DNA from: Pyxidicoccus fallax | GTDB taxonomy: Bacteria; Myxococcota; Myxococcia; Myxococcales; Myxococcaceae | NCBI RefSeq assembly: GCF_012933655.1 | Contig: NZ_JABBJJ010000122.1 | Span: forward strand, 1 to 32,948 | DNA length: 32,948 bases | Direction of reading: 5' to 3' | Shown: piece by piece, positions 7,949 through 19,148 of the stretch | How the letters are laid out: every line of letters starts with the position of its first letter | Position numbering within the stretch: position 1 is the first letter of the stretch | The notes under the pieces: generated by a model | Database searches by the model: none | Told to the model about the DNA's origin: nothing | What the model saw: the letters and a program-made list of their open reading frames with translations, nothing else | Made by a program: the position numbers and the translations under genes

Positions 7949-8425
7949 CTACTCGGGCACGAAGGTTGTCTGGGGAATGTCTGGCTCGACGAAACGACGC
8001 ACCCTGCATCCCCGAAGGGTTGCCGCGAGCAGGCGTCGCATCTCCAACAGAAACAGGTCGCAGAGTTCCGCGCTCGTCACGGGCCTCCTGCCCAGCGCGA
8101 AACGCGCGGCCTGGTCGGCCGCAGTGGCCGCCGCCTCCTGCGCCACCACATCGGGAACAGCGCCTCCTCCGACGGAACGCAGGGGGACGCCAATCTCGAC
8201 GTCGCAGTTGGCCCGAACAGGATGCGTGCGTGAGACACGGGTCAGGGTGATGGTGGTCTGCGAAACCTTCCACCCACCCGCCTCGCCTCCCTGATTCCGC
8301 ACGACTTCATGGAACTGGAACACCGCGGGAGGAATCCTCCCGGCGACGCCGGTCGCGCACCCCGCTCCGAATGCGCTGACCAGCAGCCATCCGAGCAGCG
8401 CAATCCGTCCGATACGAGGGCGCAT
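7949..8425 (-). CDS. Small predicted lipoprotein of unknown function
   Basis: A 158-residue protein with a basic start (MRPRIGR), a hydrophobic core and a lipobox-like SAFGAGC in which C23 would be lipidated. The -3 position is Gly rather than the preferred Leu, so signal peptidase II cleavage is likely but not perfect. The mature part has beta-rich segments (VFQFHEVVRN, KVSQTTITLTRVSRTH, DVEIGVPL), an Ala-rich helix (VVAQEAAATAADQAARFAL) and a Cys pair that could form a disulfide. No family is recognised. The ATG at 8425 has GGGAGG upstream. It follows alr on the same strand after 113 bp and is followed by the unknown cytosolic protein, with which it probably forms an operon. Confidence 0.75.
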   Translation of the reverse strand: MRPRIGRIALLGWLLVSAFGAGCATGVAGRIPPAVFQFHEVVRNQGGEAGGWKVSQTTITLTRVSRTHPVRANCDVEIGVPLRSVGGGAVPDVVAQEAAATAADQAARFALGRRPVTSAELCDLFLLEMRRLLAATLRGCRVRRFVEPDIPQTTFVPE

Positions 8426-8538
8426 GCGGCCTCCCGGCGAGCGGCTCCGCCCACCCGGGCTCCAGCATGGCCCACCGCCGTGCGCCCGAACTCCAGGCGC
8501 CAGAGGCCATGTCCACCGCGGAACGCCGAAGCGCCGCC

Positions 8539-9768
8539 CTACTCCACCACCACGCGCTTCAAGTGCGCGCCCAGGCGGGTGACGACTTCATAGTGAATCG
8601 TCTGCGCCCAGCCCGCGAGCGACTCGGCGGAGACGGACTCCTCGCCGTCCCTGCCCAGCAGCGTCGCCGTCACGGGGCGCTCGTCGTGCGCGGCCCGCGT
8701 CACGTCCACGATGAGGTGGTTCATCATCACGCGCCCCAGCACCGGGCACCGGCGCCCGTTCACCAGCACGTGCGCCTTGCCCGACGCCAGCCGCGGGTAG
8801 CCGTCGTAGTACCCCACCGGCAACACCGCGATGCGCGTGGGCTCCGGGCACCGGTACGTGCAGCCGTACCCCACGTAGCTTCCCGCCGGCAGCCACTTCA
8901 CCACCTGGCTGCGGCACTTCCACGTCAGCACCGGCTTCAGCACCGGCACCTCGCCCAGCACCAGCCGCGCCGACAGCCGCGTCTCCGGCGAGGGCCACAG
9001 CCCATACAGCGAAATCCCCACCCGCAGCGCCTCGTACCGCGCCTTCGGCAGCACCAGCGTCGCGGCGCTCGCGGCGATGTGCCGCTGCAGCGGCTTCGCC
9101 GACTTCAGCTGCGACTCCAGGAACGCCAGCCCCGTCTCGAACGCGTCCAGCTGCGCCAGCGCGTACCCCTGCTCCGTCACGTCCTCCGTGTTGGCGAAGT
9201 GGCTCAGCGCCCCCACCACCTCCAGCACGTCCCGCGCCTCCACGAGGAAGTGCGACTCGCGCGGCAGCCCGTCCAGCGTGAAGCCCTCGCGCCCCAGGCC
9301 CGTGTCGATGTGCACGTGCACCCGCAGCGGCCGCTCCAGCTTCGCCGCGCGCAGCACCGGCACCGCGTCCGCCCAGCTCCGGTCCGCCACCACCACGTCC
9401 ACGCCCTCGCGCGCCAGCACCACCGCCTCTTGCGGCGCCACCGCCCCCAGCACCAGCACCTGCTTCGGCGGCAGCCCGTGCGCCCGCTCGTGCTCACGCA
9501 CCTTCAGCGCGTCCTGCGGGGCGATGAAGTACAGGACGTCCACCTGCCCGTGTACCAGCGGCAGCACCTGCGCCAGCCCGTGCCCGTAGGCATTGCCCTT
9601 GAGCACCACGCCCACCGCGCGCGCCGTGCCCTCCCGGCCCTCCAGCGCCCGGAATACCGCCACGTTGTGCCGCAGCGCGGACGCGCTCAGCTCCAGCCAC
9701 GACGCATGGACCGCGTCTCCCGGCCCGCCACCAATCGACTCCACTGCCACCTCCAGAATCAGCCCCAT
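8539..9768 (-). CDS. alr: Alanine racemase
   Basis: A 409-residue PLP enzyme that interconverts L- and D-alanine, supplying D-Ala for peptidoglycan. The PLP lysine is K57 in VVLKGNAYGHG; the family's usual KADAYGHG is here KGNAYGHG. The second catalytic base is Y301 in AGSYVGYGCTYRC. Other landmarks are HVHIDTGLGREGF (151-163), the SHFANTED segment (189-196), the RVGISLYGLWPS substrate-entry region (249-260), PVGYYDGYPR and GRVMMNHLIVDVT (345-357). Length is slightly above the usual 360-380 because of an N-terminal extension of about 20 residues (GGGPGDAV). ATG 9768 was chosen because longer versions add low-complexity Arg/Gly/Pro sequence; no clear SD was found. It is divergent from the sigma-factor gene across about 213 bp. 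Confidence 0.93.
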   Translation of the reverse strand: MGLILEVAVESIGGGPGDAVHASWLELSASALRHNVAVFRALEGREGTARAVGVVLKGNAYGHGLAQVLPLVHGQVDVLYFIAPQDALKVREHERAHGLPPKQVLVLGAVAPQEAVVLAREGVDVVVADRSWADAVPVLRAAKLERPLRVHVHIDTGLGREGFTLDGLPRESHFLVEARDVLEVVGALSHFANTEDVTEQGYALAQLDAFETGLAFLESQLKSAKPLQRHIAASAATLVLPKARYEALRVGISLYGLWPSPETRLSARLVLGEVPVLKPVLTWKCRSQVVKWLPAGSYVGYGCTYRCPEPTRIAVLPVGYYDGYPRLASGKAHVLVNGRRCPVLGRVMMNHLIVDVTRAAHDERPVTATLLGRDGEESVSAESLAGWAQTIHYEVVTRLGAHLKRVVVE

Positions 9769-9934
9769 ACCAGCAATGCGCGGGCCAGGGGCCCCCGTGG
9801 CTCCCCAGCCACACATGCCCGCGCGCGGGGCAGGCGGACGGGGACGGCGTGGGCCCCGCTGCGCACCACCCCCACACCGGGTCCTGCCTCCTTCCTCTGG
9901 GAGCAAGAGGGTGGGCACAGAAGACCGTCATCGT

Positions 9935-9956
9935 GAAACGGTCGAAACCGGATTTC
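9935..9956. promoter_or_regulatory. Imperfect inverted repeat upstream of the sigma-factor gene
   Basis: GAAACGGT (9935-9942) pairs with ACCGGATTTC (9947-9956) with a GA bulge; the site also reads as a direct repeat of GAAAC spaced 9 bp (9935 and 9944). It lies about 26 bp before the GTG start and could be an autoregulatory or activator site. This is inference from position and symmetry only. Confidence 0.3.
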
Positions 9957-9968
9957 AGGTGGGGGTGC

Positions 9969-9974
9969 TATCGT
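9969..9974 (+). promoter_or_regulatory. Putative -10 element (TATCGT) for a leaderless sigma-factor transcript
   Basis: TATCGT matches TAnnnT and ends 7 nt before the GTG at 9982. No SD lies between, which is the same geometry as at the prs and crotonase genes. Confidence 0.4.
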
Positions 9975-9981
9975 CCAGGCC

Positions 9982-10878
9982 GTGTCCACCCCGGACGTTT
10001 CCCTGGCCCAGGCTTTCGTCGCGGCTCGCGGCGCTTCCGCCACGCCGGAATCGCTGCCTCCCCTGCAGGAGCGGCTGGCGCGCGCGCTGGCGGCGGCTCG
10101 GGGCCCATGGCCCGGCGTGGAGCTGGAGGGTCCCCGCTTCGTCAGCCACCTGGCACGGCTGCTCGGCGGCGATGCGCCCTCCGAGGACGTGGAGAAGCTG
10201 AACCTGTCGGACGTGTACCTCGCCCGCGCGGCGGCGGACGGGCTGCCTTCGGCGCTCCAGGCCTTCGAGGCGCGCTTCCTCCCCGAGGTGGACGCCGCCG
10301 TGGCGCGGCTGAAGCTGCCGCCCACCGGGCTGGACGAGGTGCGCCAGCTGCTGCGCCAGCGCATGCTGGTGGGCAGCGCGGAGGCCCCCGCCCGGCTGGC
10401 CGCCTACCCCGGCACGGGCCCGCTGAGCGGGTGGGTGCGCGCGGCGGCGCTGTGGCTCGCGCTGGACTGGCAGCGCCAGCGCGGCGGGCAGGCGCAGGCG
10501 GAGGACTCGGACCTGTCCGTGCTGATGGCCCCGGGAGACGACCCGGAGCTGGCCTACCTCAAGACGACCTATCGCGCGGAGTTCAACGCGTCGTTCTCCT
10601 CGGCGCTCGCGTCCCTGGAGCCGCGCCAGCGCAACTTCCTGCGCCTGAAGTACCTGGACGGACTGAGCATCGACCAGCTCGGCGCGCTCTACGGCGTGCA
10701 CCGCTCCACCGCGGCGCGCTGGGTGGTGGGCGCGCAGGAGGCGCTCCTCCAGGAGACGCGGCGGCTGCTCACCGAGAAGCTGCGCCTCACCCGCTCGCAG
10801 CTCGACAGCGTGCTGCGCCTCATCTCGAGCCAGCTCGACGTGAGCCTCAGCCGCCTGCTGCGCTCACGGCTGGACTGA
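9982..10878 (+). CDS. RNA polymerase sigma-70-like factor (myxobacterial, kinase-linked type)
   Basis: A 298-residue sigma factor of extracytoplasmic type with family-typical extensions. A region-2-like block spans about 77-165 (LSDVYLARAAADGLPSALQAFE, DEVRQLLRQRMLV, then YPGTGPLSGWVRAAALWLALDW). Region 4 with its helix-turn-helix is at about 208-260 (LEPRQRNFLRLKYLDGLSIDQLGALYGVHRSTAARWV). A roughly 70-residue N-terminal leader and a helical C-terminal tail after 260 are not part of the minimal ECF fold. The architecture recalls the lineage-expanded myxobacterial sigma-70 families that sit next to Ser/Thr kinases; assignment to a named TIGR family is from memory. GTG 9982 is favoured by the TATCGT box. 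It lies 34 bp upstream of a zinc-finger/kinase gene and is almost certainly cotranscribed with it. Confidence 0.85.
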   Translation: MSTPDVSLAQAFVAARGASATPESLPPLQERLARALAAARGPWPGVELEGPRFVSHLARLLGGDAPSEDVEKLNLSDVYLARAAADGLPSALQAFEARFLPEVDAAVARLKLPPTGLDEVRQLLRQRMLVGSAEAPARLAAYPGTGPLSGWVRAAALWLALDWQRQRGGQAQAEDSDLSVLMAPGDDPELAYLKTTYRAEFNASFSSALASLEPRQRNFLRLKYLDGLSIDQLGALYGVHRSTAARWVVGAQEALLQETRRLLTEKLRLTRSQLDSVLRLISSQLDVSLSRLLRSRLD

Positions 10879-10886
10879 GGAAAGGG

Positions 10887-10900
10887 TTTCGAGTTTCGAG
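10887..10900 (+). repeat. Tandem TTTCGAG duplication in the sigma-kinase gap
   Basis: Two adjacent 7-bp copies of TTTCGAG occupy 10887-10900 and run directly into the ribosome-binding site of the kinase gene. A role is unknown; it may only reflect spacing. Confidence 0.4.
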
Positions 10901-10912
10901 GGGGAAGTCGTC

Positions 10913-13930
<3,018 letters not shown>

Positions 13931-13963
13931 GCCTGACGGACGACGAAACCGGTGGGAAGGGTT

Positions 13964-13975
13964 CCCGCGCGCGGG
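13964..13975. other. 12-bp perfect palindrome after the kinase gene
   Basis: CCCGCGCGCGGG is fully self-complementary and follows a small GGGAA/TTCCC inverted repeat at 13955-13966. It lies between the kinase stop and the phosphoesterase ribosome-binding site and could be a weak attenuator or simple GC-rich sequence. Confidence 0.3.
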
Positions 13976-14000
13976 CAAAGCGCGTTAGAGGAGGAACGGG

Positions 14001-14669
14001 ATGCGAACGCTCTTCATCGGTGACGTGCACGGGTGCGCGGAGGAACTGGACGCGCTGCTGTCCGAGTGCGGCTGGCGGCCGGACGACCGCGTGGTGCTGG
14101 TGGGCGACCTGGTGGCGAAGGGCCCGGACTCGGCGGGCGTGGTGCGCCGGGCGCGCGAGCGCGGGTTCCTCGCGGTGCGGGGCAACCATGACGCGCACGT
14201 ACTGCGCTGGCGCGCGGGCCGGGGCCCCAAGGGCAAGACGCTGAAGCCCGAGCACCAGCAGGTGCTGGACACGCTGACGCCCGAGGACTGGGCATGGCTG
14301 GAGGCCCAGCCGCTGTACCGCCGCTTCCCGGAGCTGAACGTCATCGCCGTGCACGGCGGGCTGGTGCCGGGCGTGCCGCTGGAGGAGCAGAAGGAGGACG
14401 AGCTGCTCAACCTGCGCAGCATCACCCAGGACGGCACGCCGTCGAAGCGCGTGGACGGCGGTGAGCCGTGGGGCAGCCGGTGGAAGGGGCCGGAGCTGGT
14501 CATCTTCGGCCACGACGCCATGCGCGGGATTCAGCGGCACCCGCATGCGCTGGGCCTGGACTCGGGCTGCGTGTATGGCGGGCGGCTGTCCGCGTACGTG
14601 CTGCCGGAGTGCCGCCTCGTGTCGGTGCTGGCGAAGCGCGCGTACGTGGACGTAGACGCGTCGCCGTGA
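14001..14669 (+). CDS. Calcineurin-like metallophosphoesterase (ApaH/PrpE-like)
   Basis: A 222-residue cytosolic phosphoesterase of the PPP/ApaH type, which hydrolyse diadenosine tetraphosphate or phosphoproteins. All metal-binding blocks are present: GDVHG (7-11), GDLVAKGPDS (35-44), GNHD (61-64), VHGG (117-120) and GHD (170-172). Length is shorter than E. coli ApaH (about 280), as in PrpE-like or small phosphoprotein-phosphatase-like enzymes, so substrate is uncertain. The start is set by a clear AGGAGG at 13988-13993. It lies 70 bp after the kinase gene on the same strand, so it might reverse that kinase's phosphorylation; this is inference from position. It converges on the repeat-companion gene with only 6 bp between stops. 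Confidence 0.88.
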   Translation: MRTLFIGDVHGCAEELDALLSECGWRPDDRVVLVGDLVAKGPDSAGVVRRARERGFLAVRGNHDAHVLRWRAGRGPKGKTLKPEHQQVLDTLTPEDWAWLEAQPLYRRFPELNVIAVHGGLVPGVPLEEQKEDELLNLRSITQDGTPSKRVDGGEPWGSRWKGPELVIFGHDAMRGIQRHPHALGLDSGCVYGGRLSAYVLPECRLVSVLAKRAYVDVDASP

Positions 14670-14675
14670 CGCCCC

Positions 14676-16178
14676 TCAGCGCCAGTCCACCCGCGCGTAG
14701 GCCGACGCCGCCTGTCGCATGATTTGCTGTTCCTCGGGAGTCGCGAGGGCCAGGCCCTGGAGCTGGAGCGTCCGGGCGCCAAAGTCCAGGGCGGCACGGA
14801 GGGCCTCCGAGAGCAACCCGATGCTGTCCCGGTGCAGCAGCCTCGCGCGCACCACTCCCTCCTCCCCGGGTCGCACCACGAGCGCCCACTCCATCCAATT
14901 GCGCACCTCGAAGCGCTCCAGCCGCGAAGCCAGGCCCGAGGCCGCGCACCGACGCACGTCCTCCGGCGTTCCAGGCCGGATGCTTAGGCGTGTCAGGCGG
15001 GGCAGCCGGGCCAGCTCCGTGAACAGGTCCGGCATCCCCTCCGAGGCGGGCCCTGGCAGGATGAGGCGCCTCACTCCCAGGCCCCATGCCGCCAGCTCCC
15101 GTGCGAGCGCCGGAGTGACCCACTTCAGCGTTGTCACCCCGCCCAGGTTCAGATGCGAGAGCCACTGTGCGAGGCCGGGCAGCGGCGCCCCTCCCAGGTC
15201 CAGCTCACGCACCGTCCTCCAGCGCACCGAGGGCTCGGGCAGGAGCCTCGGCCACAGGCGGACCAGTCGGACGGCGACGGGGAAGCCCCGCGCGAACTCG
15301 GTGCGGGCGCGCTCCACCGGAGGCCCCAGGACCGACGCCCACAGCCTCCCGTACTCGGCGAGCAATCGCGCGATTCGCTCCCGGTCCTCCTGGAGCGCGC
15401 ACTGCAGCATGATGAACTCGCCCAGCGGATCTCCGTGCTCCTGCAGGTGGTCCGCCAGCACCAGCCGCGCGGCCACATCCTCGGGGTCCGCATACACGCG
15501 AGCCAGCAACTCCTCCTGGAGGGGAGTCCCCGGGCGCTCCGCGGCCTCTCGCACCGCGAGCTCCTCCTCCATCAAGCCACACACCCGGGCTTCCTCCGGG
15601 CGCGGCGTGGGCAGCCCGCGGGGCGCGAGCCGCCAGATGGCCAGGTCGAGCCGCTCGGCGTAGGGGGAGCGTGGGTCCAGGCTCGCATACAGCTCGCGAA
15701 GCGGCTGCACGGCGCGCGGGTCCCACATCTCCACGAGCAGGTTGCAGAGCACCTGCGCCACCTCCGGCACGCGGGCGACCGGCAACCGCGCGATGGCCAG
15801 GAGCGCGGGGGTGAAGCGCGGGTCCGCCGCGGCGTCGCCGAAGGCCTTCAACAGGTCCGCCAGGGCCCGGGCCTCCCCCCGTTCCGCCGTCTCCACGGCG
15901 GTGTCGAGCAGCAGGGCCACCTCCACGGGCTCCATGGGCGCCCGGAGGAAGTTGCGAGGCGCGAAAGGAAGGGGGCCAAGCCCTCTCGTCAGCCGCTTCG
16001 ACAGCCGCTCCACCAGCACGGCGACCCGCTCGGAGCGGGACCTGCGCCAGGCTTCCAGCACCTGCCCCAGGGCCTCCACGTCCTCGTGTCTACCGAGGGC
16101 ATCGAGCGCGCGCTCGAGCGGCTCCCCCGGGATGTCCACGTCGTCCTCGACGTCAGCATCATCCAGGAAGTCATCCAT
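14676..16178 (-). CDS. Repeat-companion (TIGR02996-like) protein, tandem paralog A
   Basis: A 500-residue protein without signal peptide or membrane segment. The best landmark is the repeat-companion motif at about 222-262 (ELLARVYADPEDVAARLVLADHLQEHGDPLGEFIMLQ), known from large myxobacterial and planctomycete families near leucine-rich repeats. The N-terminal 200 residues are helical and HEAT-like (ALGQVLEAWRRSRSERVAVLVERLSKRL, DPRAVQPLRELYASL). Residues about 300-425 carry LRR-like strand-helix units (WRTVRELDLGGAPLPGLAQWL, LGVRRLILPGPASEG, LPRLTRLSIRPG). It ends in AYARVDWR. Unlike its sisters it begins with an acidic leader (MDDFLDDADVEDDVDI). Its ATG directly follows the stop of paralog B (0 bp gap), so translation is probably coupled. 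Function unknown; a protein-binding role fits the fold. Confidence 0.85.
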   Translation of the reverse strand: MDDFLDDADVEDDVDIPGEPLERALDALGRHEDVEALGQVLEAWRRSRSERVAVLVERLSKRLTRGLGPLPFAPRNFLRAPMEPVEVALLLDTAVETAERGEARALADLLKAFGDAAADPRFTPALLAIARLPVARVPEVAQVLCNLLVEMWDPRAVQPLRELYASLDPRSPYAERLDLAIWRLAPRGLPTPRPEEARVCGLMEEELAVREAAERPGTPLQEELLARVYADPEDVAARLVLADHLQEHGDPLGEFIMLQCALQEDRERIARLLAEYGRLWASVLGPPVERARTEFARGFPVAVRLVRLWPRLLPEPSVRWRTVRELDLGGAPLPGLAQWLSHLNLGGVTTLKWVTPALARELAAWGLGVRRLILPGPASEGMPDLFTELARLPRLTRLSIRPGTPEDVRRCAASGLASRLERFEVRNWMEWALVVRPGEEGVVRARLLHRDSIGLLSEALRAALDFGARTLQLQGLALATPEEQQIMRQAASAYARVDWR

Positions 16179-17648
16179 TCAGCGCCACTCCACCCGCGCG
16201 TAGGCCCCCACCGCGGCCCTCAGCAGCCGCTGCTCGCGCTCCCGGGCACGGGCCATCCCCCGGACGAGCAGCCCCCGGGTCCCGAAGGCCGCCGCGGCGG
16301 CGAGCACGCGTGAGAGCTGCTCCGCGTCGTGCCCGCCCAACAGCGTCGCGCGCACGGGCACCTCCTGCCCCGGCTTCACCACGAGCGCCCACTCCGCGGG
16401 CGCGCGCGCATCGAAGCGCTCCAGTCGAGAGACGAGCCCCGAGGCCGCGCACAGCCGCACATCCTCCGGGTCCGCGTACCGGATGAACAGGCGCGTCAGC
16501 AGCGGCAGCCGGAGCAGCTCCCCGAACAGCTCCGGCGCCACCTCGGAAACGGGGCCCCGCAGTCCCAGTTGCCGCACGCCGAGGCCGAGGTTGACCAGCT
16601 CGCGTGCGAGCGCCGGCGTCACGCGCTTCAGCACCGTCACCCCACCCAGGTTCGGATGCGAGAGCCACTCCGCCGCGTTCGGGAACGACACTTCGGACAG
16701 GTTCACTTCCCGCACGGTCCTCCACGCGGGGCCCGGCTCGGGCAGGGCTTCCCTCCAGTCGTGGCGCAGCCGGACCGCGAAGGGGAAGCCGCGCTCGAAG
16801 CGCGTATGGCCGGGCGCCACCTGCGGGCCCAGCTCGGTCACCCACCGCGGCGCGTGCGTCTCCAGGAGCCGTTCGACGCGCGCCTTGTCCGAGCCCGGCG
16901 AGCACTGGAGCATGATGAGCTGGCCGCGCGGCACGCCCTGCTCCAGCAGGTGGTCCGCCAGCACCAACCGCGCGGACACGTCCCCCGGGTCCGCGTACAC
17001 GCGCTCCAGCAGCGCCTCGCGGGTGGGGGAGCTCCGGGCCTCGGCGGCCTCGCGCGCGGCGAGGGCCTGCTCCAGGGCCTCGCACCGCGCGGCGGTCTCC
17101 GCGTCCATCGGCGGGGGCACCCATCGGGCGATGGCCTCCATGGCGCCCCTCAGCCACTGGGCCTGCCGGGAGTCGGAAGGGAGCGTCTTCAAACAGGCCC
17201 GGAGCGGCTCCAGCGCACGCGGGTCCACCGATGCCGTGAGCGCCTTGCACAGCGACGCGAACACCTCTCGTTCGATGGCCTTGGGCCTCCGGGCGATCTC
17301 CACCAGCACCGGCGTGAGGCGCGGGTCCGCGGGCCACACCGCGAGCACGTCGAGATGGTGGGCCATGACATTCCAGTGTCCCTGGTCCGCCAGCTCCAGC
17401 ACCCGGGGGAGCAGCCTCGGCAAATCCCTCGGGTGATGCTCCCGCATGAAGGCCGCGTCGGAAGGCCCCCACTGCGGACGGAGGTGCTCCGAGAGCCGCT
17501 TCGACAGTCGCTCCACGAGTGCGGCCACGCGCGGCTCGCGCTGCTGGCGCCACGCGTTCAGCAGGCGCTGGAGGACCTCCAGCTCCTCGTATTGCTCGAA
17601 GGCCTCGGCCGCGCGGGCCAGGAGTTCGCTCAGGGTGTGCTCGGCCAT
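16179..17648 (-). CDS. Repeat-companion (TIGR02996-like) protein, tandem paralog B
   Basis: A 489-residue cytosolic protein sharing the whole layout of its neighbours. A helical N-terminal half contains the shared EARVAALVERLSKRL-type helix and DPRALEPLRACLKTL. The repeat-companion block is at about 211-250, with PRGQLIMLQ in place of the sisters' PLGEFI. LRR-like units follow (WRTVREVNLSEVSFPNAAEWL, LGVRQLGLRGPVSEV, LPLLTRLFIRYADPEDVRLCAASGL), and it ends in GAYARVEWR. Identity to paralog A is especially obvious in the NLGGVTVLKRVTPALAREL segment. It begins 1 bp after paralog C ends. The trio looks like successive local duplications with later divergence. No catalytic motif is visible. Confidence 0.85.
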   Translation of the reverse strand: MAEHTLSELLARAAEAFEQYEELEVLQRLLNAWRQQREPRVAALVERLSKRLSEHLRPQWGPSDAAFMREHHPRDLPRLLPRVLELADQGHWNVMAHHLDVLAVWPADPRLTPVLVEIARRPKAIEREVFASLCKALTASVDPRALEPLRACLKTLPSDSRQAQWLRGAMEAIARWVPPPMDAETAARCEALEQALAAREAAEARSSPTREALLERVYADPGDVSARLVLADHLLEQGVPRGQLIMLQCSPGSDKARVERLLETHAPRWVTELGPQVAPGHTRFERGFPFAVRLRHDWREALPEPGPAWRTVREVNLSEVSFPNAAEWLSHPNLGGVTVLKRVTPALARELVNLGLGVRQLGLRGPVSEVAPELFGELLRLPLLTRLFIRYADPEDVRLCAASGLVSRLERFDARAPAEWALVVKPGQEVPVRATLLGGHDAEQLSRVLAAAAAFGTRGLLVRGMARAREREQRLLRAAVGAYARVEWR

Positions 17649-17649
17649 C

Positions 17650-19116
17650 TCATCTCCACTCGATTCGCGCGTAGGCGAACGCCGCCGCCTGGAGCTGTTC
17701 CCGCGCCACTGGAGTGTCCTCCCTCATGCGGATGCTCAGCGCTCGCGTGCCGAAGCCCGCCGCGCCCCGGATGGCCCGCGCGAGCTCCAAGGCGGCCTCC
17801 GCGTCTCCCAGCGTCGCCTGGACGGGAACCTTCGCCGCGGGCTCGGCCACGAGCGCCCAGCCACTCTCGCCTCGGGCCTCGAAGCGCTTCAGCCGCGAGG
17901 CCAGGGGCATGCTCGCGCACAGGCCGACGTCCTCCGGGTCCGCGGGGATGACATTCAACTGCTCCAAGTGGGACAGCTCGCTCATGCGGGTGAAGAAGTC
18001 CGGGAACCTGGAGACGGGGCCCAGCACATCGACCTGACGGAGGGCCGGTCCGCCCGCGCGCAGCTTCCTCGCCATCTCCGGCGCCATGTGCCGCATGACC
18101 CTGACGTTGCGCAGGGCTGGCCGCTCCAGCCACGCCGCCAGGTCCGGGAACAGGGCCCCGCCCCAGTCGAGCTCACGCACCGGGGACCACGCAGGCCCGA
18201 CCTCCGGCAGGGGCTCCTTGAACCAGAGGCTCATCCTCACGGACACGGGAAAGCCGCGCTCGAAGCGGATGGCCTCGTCGGCCACGGGCGGAGCGCCCAG
18301 CGGGGCCTCCCACTGGAACCGGTGCGTCTCCAGCAACCGCGCGACGCGGGCCTCGTCTCGCTCCTGCGCGCACTGCAGGGAGATGAACTCGCCCAGCGGG
18401 TCGCTCTGCTCCAGCAGGTGGTCGGCCAGCACCAGGCGCGCCTCGACGTCATCCGGGTCCGCGTACACGCGCGCCAGCAACGCCTCGCGGGTGGACGCGC
18501 TCCGGACCTCCGCGGCCTCGCGCGAGGAGAGGTCCTCCTCCAGCGTCTCGCACAGGGCCGCTACGGCCGCGCTCAACGACAGAGCCACCCACGGCTCCAA
18601 ACGCGGAAGGACGACGTCCAGCCGCCGTGCCAGCTCCGCGCCGGGAGGCAGGCCCGCGCGCAGCTCCCGCAGGGGCTCCAGCGCGCGCGGGTCCCCTGCC
18701 GTCTCGATGAGCGCGCAGAGCACGTCGGGGATGCCCACCTCGCTGCCCATGGGCATCCGCGCGAGGGCGACGAGCACGGGCGTGAAGCGCGGGTCCGCAC
18801 CCCACTCGCGGAGGACGCGCAGCGACTGGCGCAGGGAGCCCGCGAAGCCCCGCTCCGCGCCCTCGCGCACGGCGGCGAGCATCCGCGTCAGCTCCAGCGG
18901 CCGCTGCTTCAACACGTGGATGGTGCCGGGGTCGAACTCCAGCGGAGCCAGCCCCGCGGTGAGCCGCGCGGCCAGCCGCTCCACGAGCACGGCGACGCGC
19001 TCATGGCGGCAGTGCCTCCAAGCCTCCAGCAGGTGCCGGAGCGCCTCCTCATCCGCGCGGCGCGCGAAGGCCCCGGCCCCACGGCCGAGATGGTCGTCCA
19101 GGCTGTCGCTCACCAC
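17650..19116 (-). CDS. Repeat-companion (TIGR02996-like) protein, tandem paralog C
   Basis: A 488-residue protein, first of the three in transcription order. It has the HEAT-like N-terminal half (LRHLLEAWRHCRHERVAVLVERLAARL, DPRALEPLRELRAGL). The repeat-companion block is at about 211-250 (EALLARVYADPDDVEARLVLADHLLEQSDPLGEFI, then SLQ). LRR-like segments follow (VRELDWGGALFPDLAAWL, LRQVDVLGPVSRF, LSHLEQLNVIPADPEDVGLCASM), and it ends in FAYARIEWR. Start: an in-frame TAG lies just upstream, leaving GTG at 19116 or the adjacent GTG at 19113. It follows the stress-protein gene after 32 bp on the same strand. The LRR and C-terminal parts differ most among the three, which suggests different binding partners. 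Confidence 0.84.
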   Translation of the reverse strand: MVSDSLDDHLGRGAGAFARRADEEALRHLLEAWRHCRHERVAVLVERLAARLTAGLAPLEFDPGTIHVLKQRPLELTRMLAAVREGAERGFAGSLRQSLRVLREWGADPRFTPVLVALARMPMGSEVGIPDVLCALIETAGDPRALEPLRELRAGLPPGAELARRLDVVLPRLEPWVALSLSAAVAALCETLEEDLSSREAAEVRSASTREALLARVYADPDDVEARLVLADHLLEQSDPLGEFISLQCAQERDEARVARLLETHRFQWEAPLGAPPVADEAIRFERGFPVSVRMSLWFKEPLPEVGPAWSPVRELDWGGALFPDLAAWLERPALRNVRVMRHMAPEMARKLRAGGPALRQVDVLGPVSRFPDFFTRMSELSHLEQLNVIPADPEDVGLCASMPLASRLKRFEARGESGWALVAEPAAKVPVQATLGDAEAALELARAIRGAAGFGTRALSIRMREDTPVAREQLQAAAFAYARIEWR

Positions 19117-19148
19117 GCCAGTCTAGCCGAGGGCCTCCAGGCCCCGCC

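Noticed and set aside
9797-9812. Small GTGGCT-CCCC-AGCCAC hairpin upstream of alr
   Set aside because: A 6-bp stem in GC-rich sequence is expected by chance; no supporting context.
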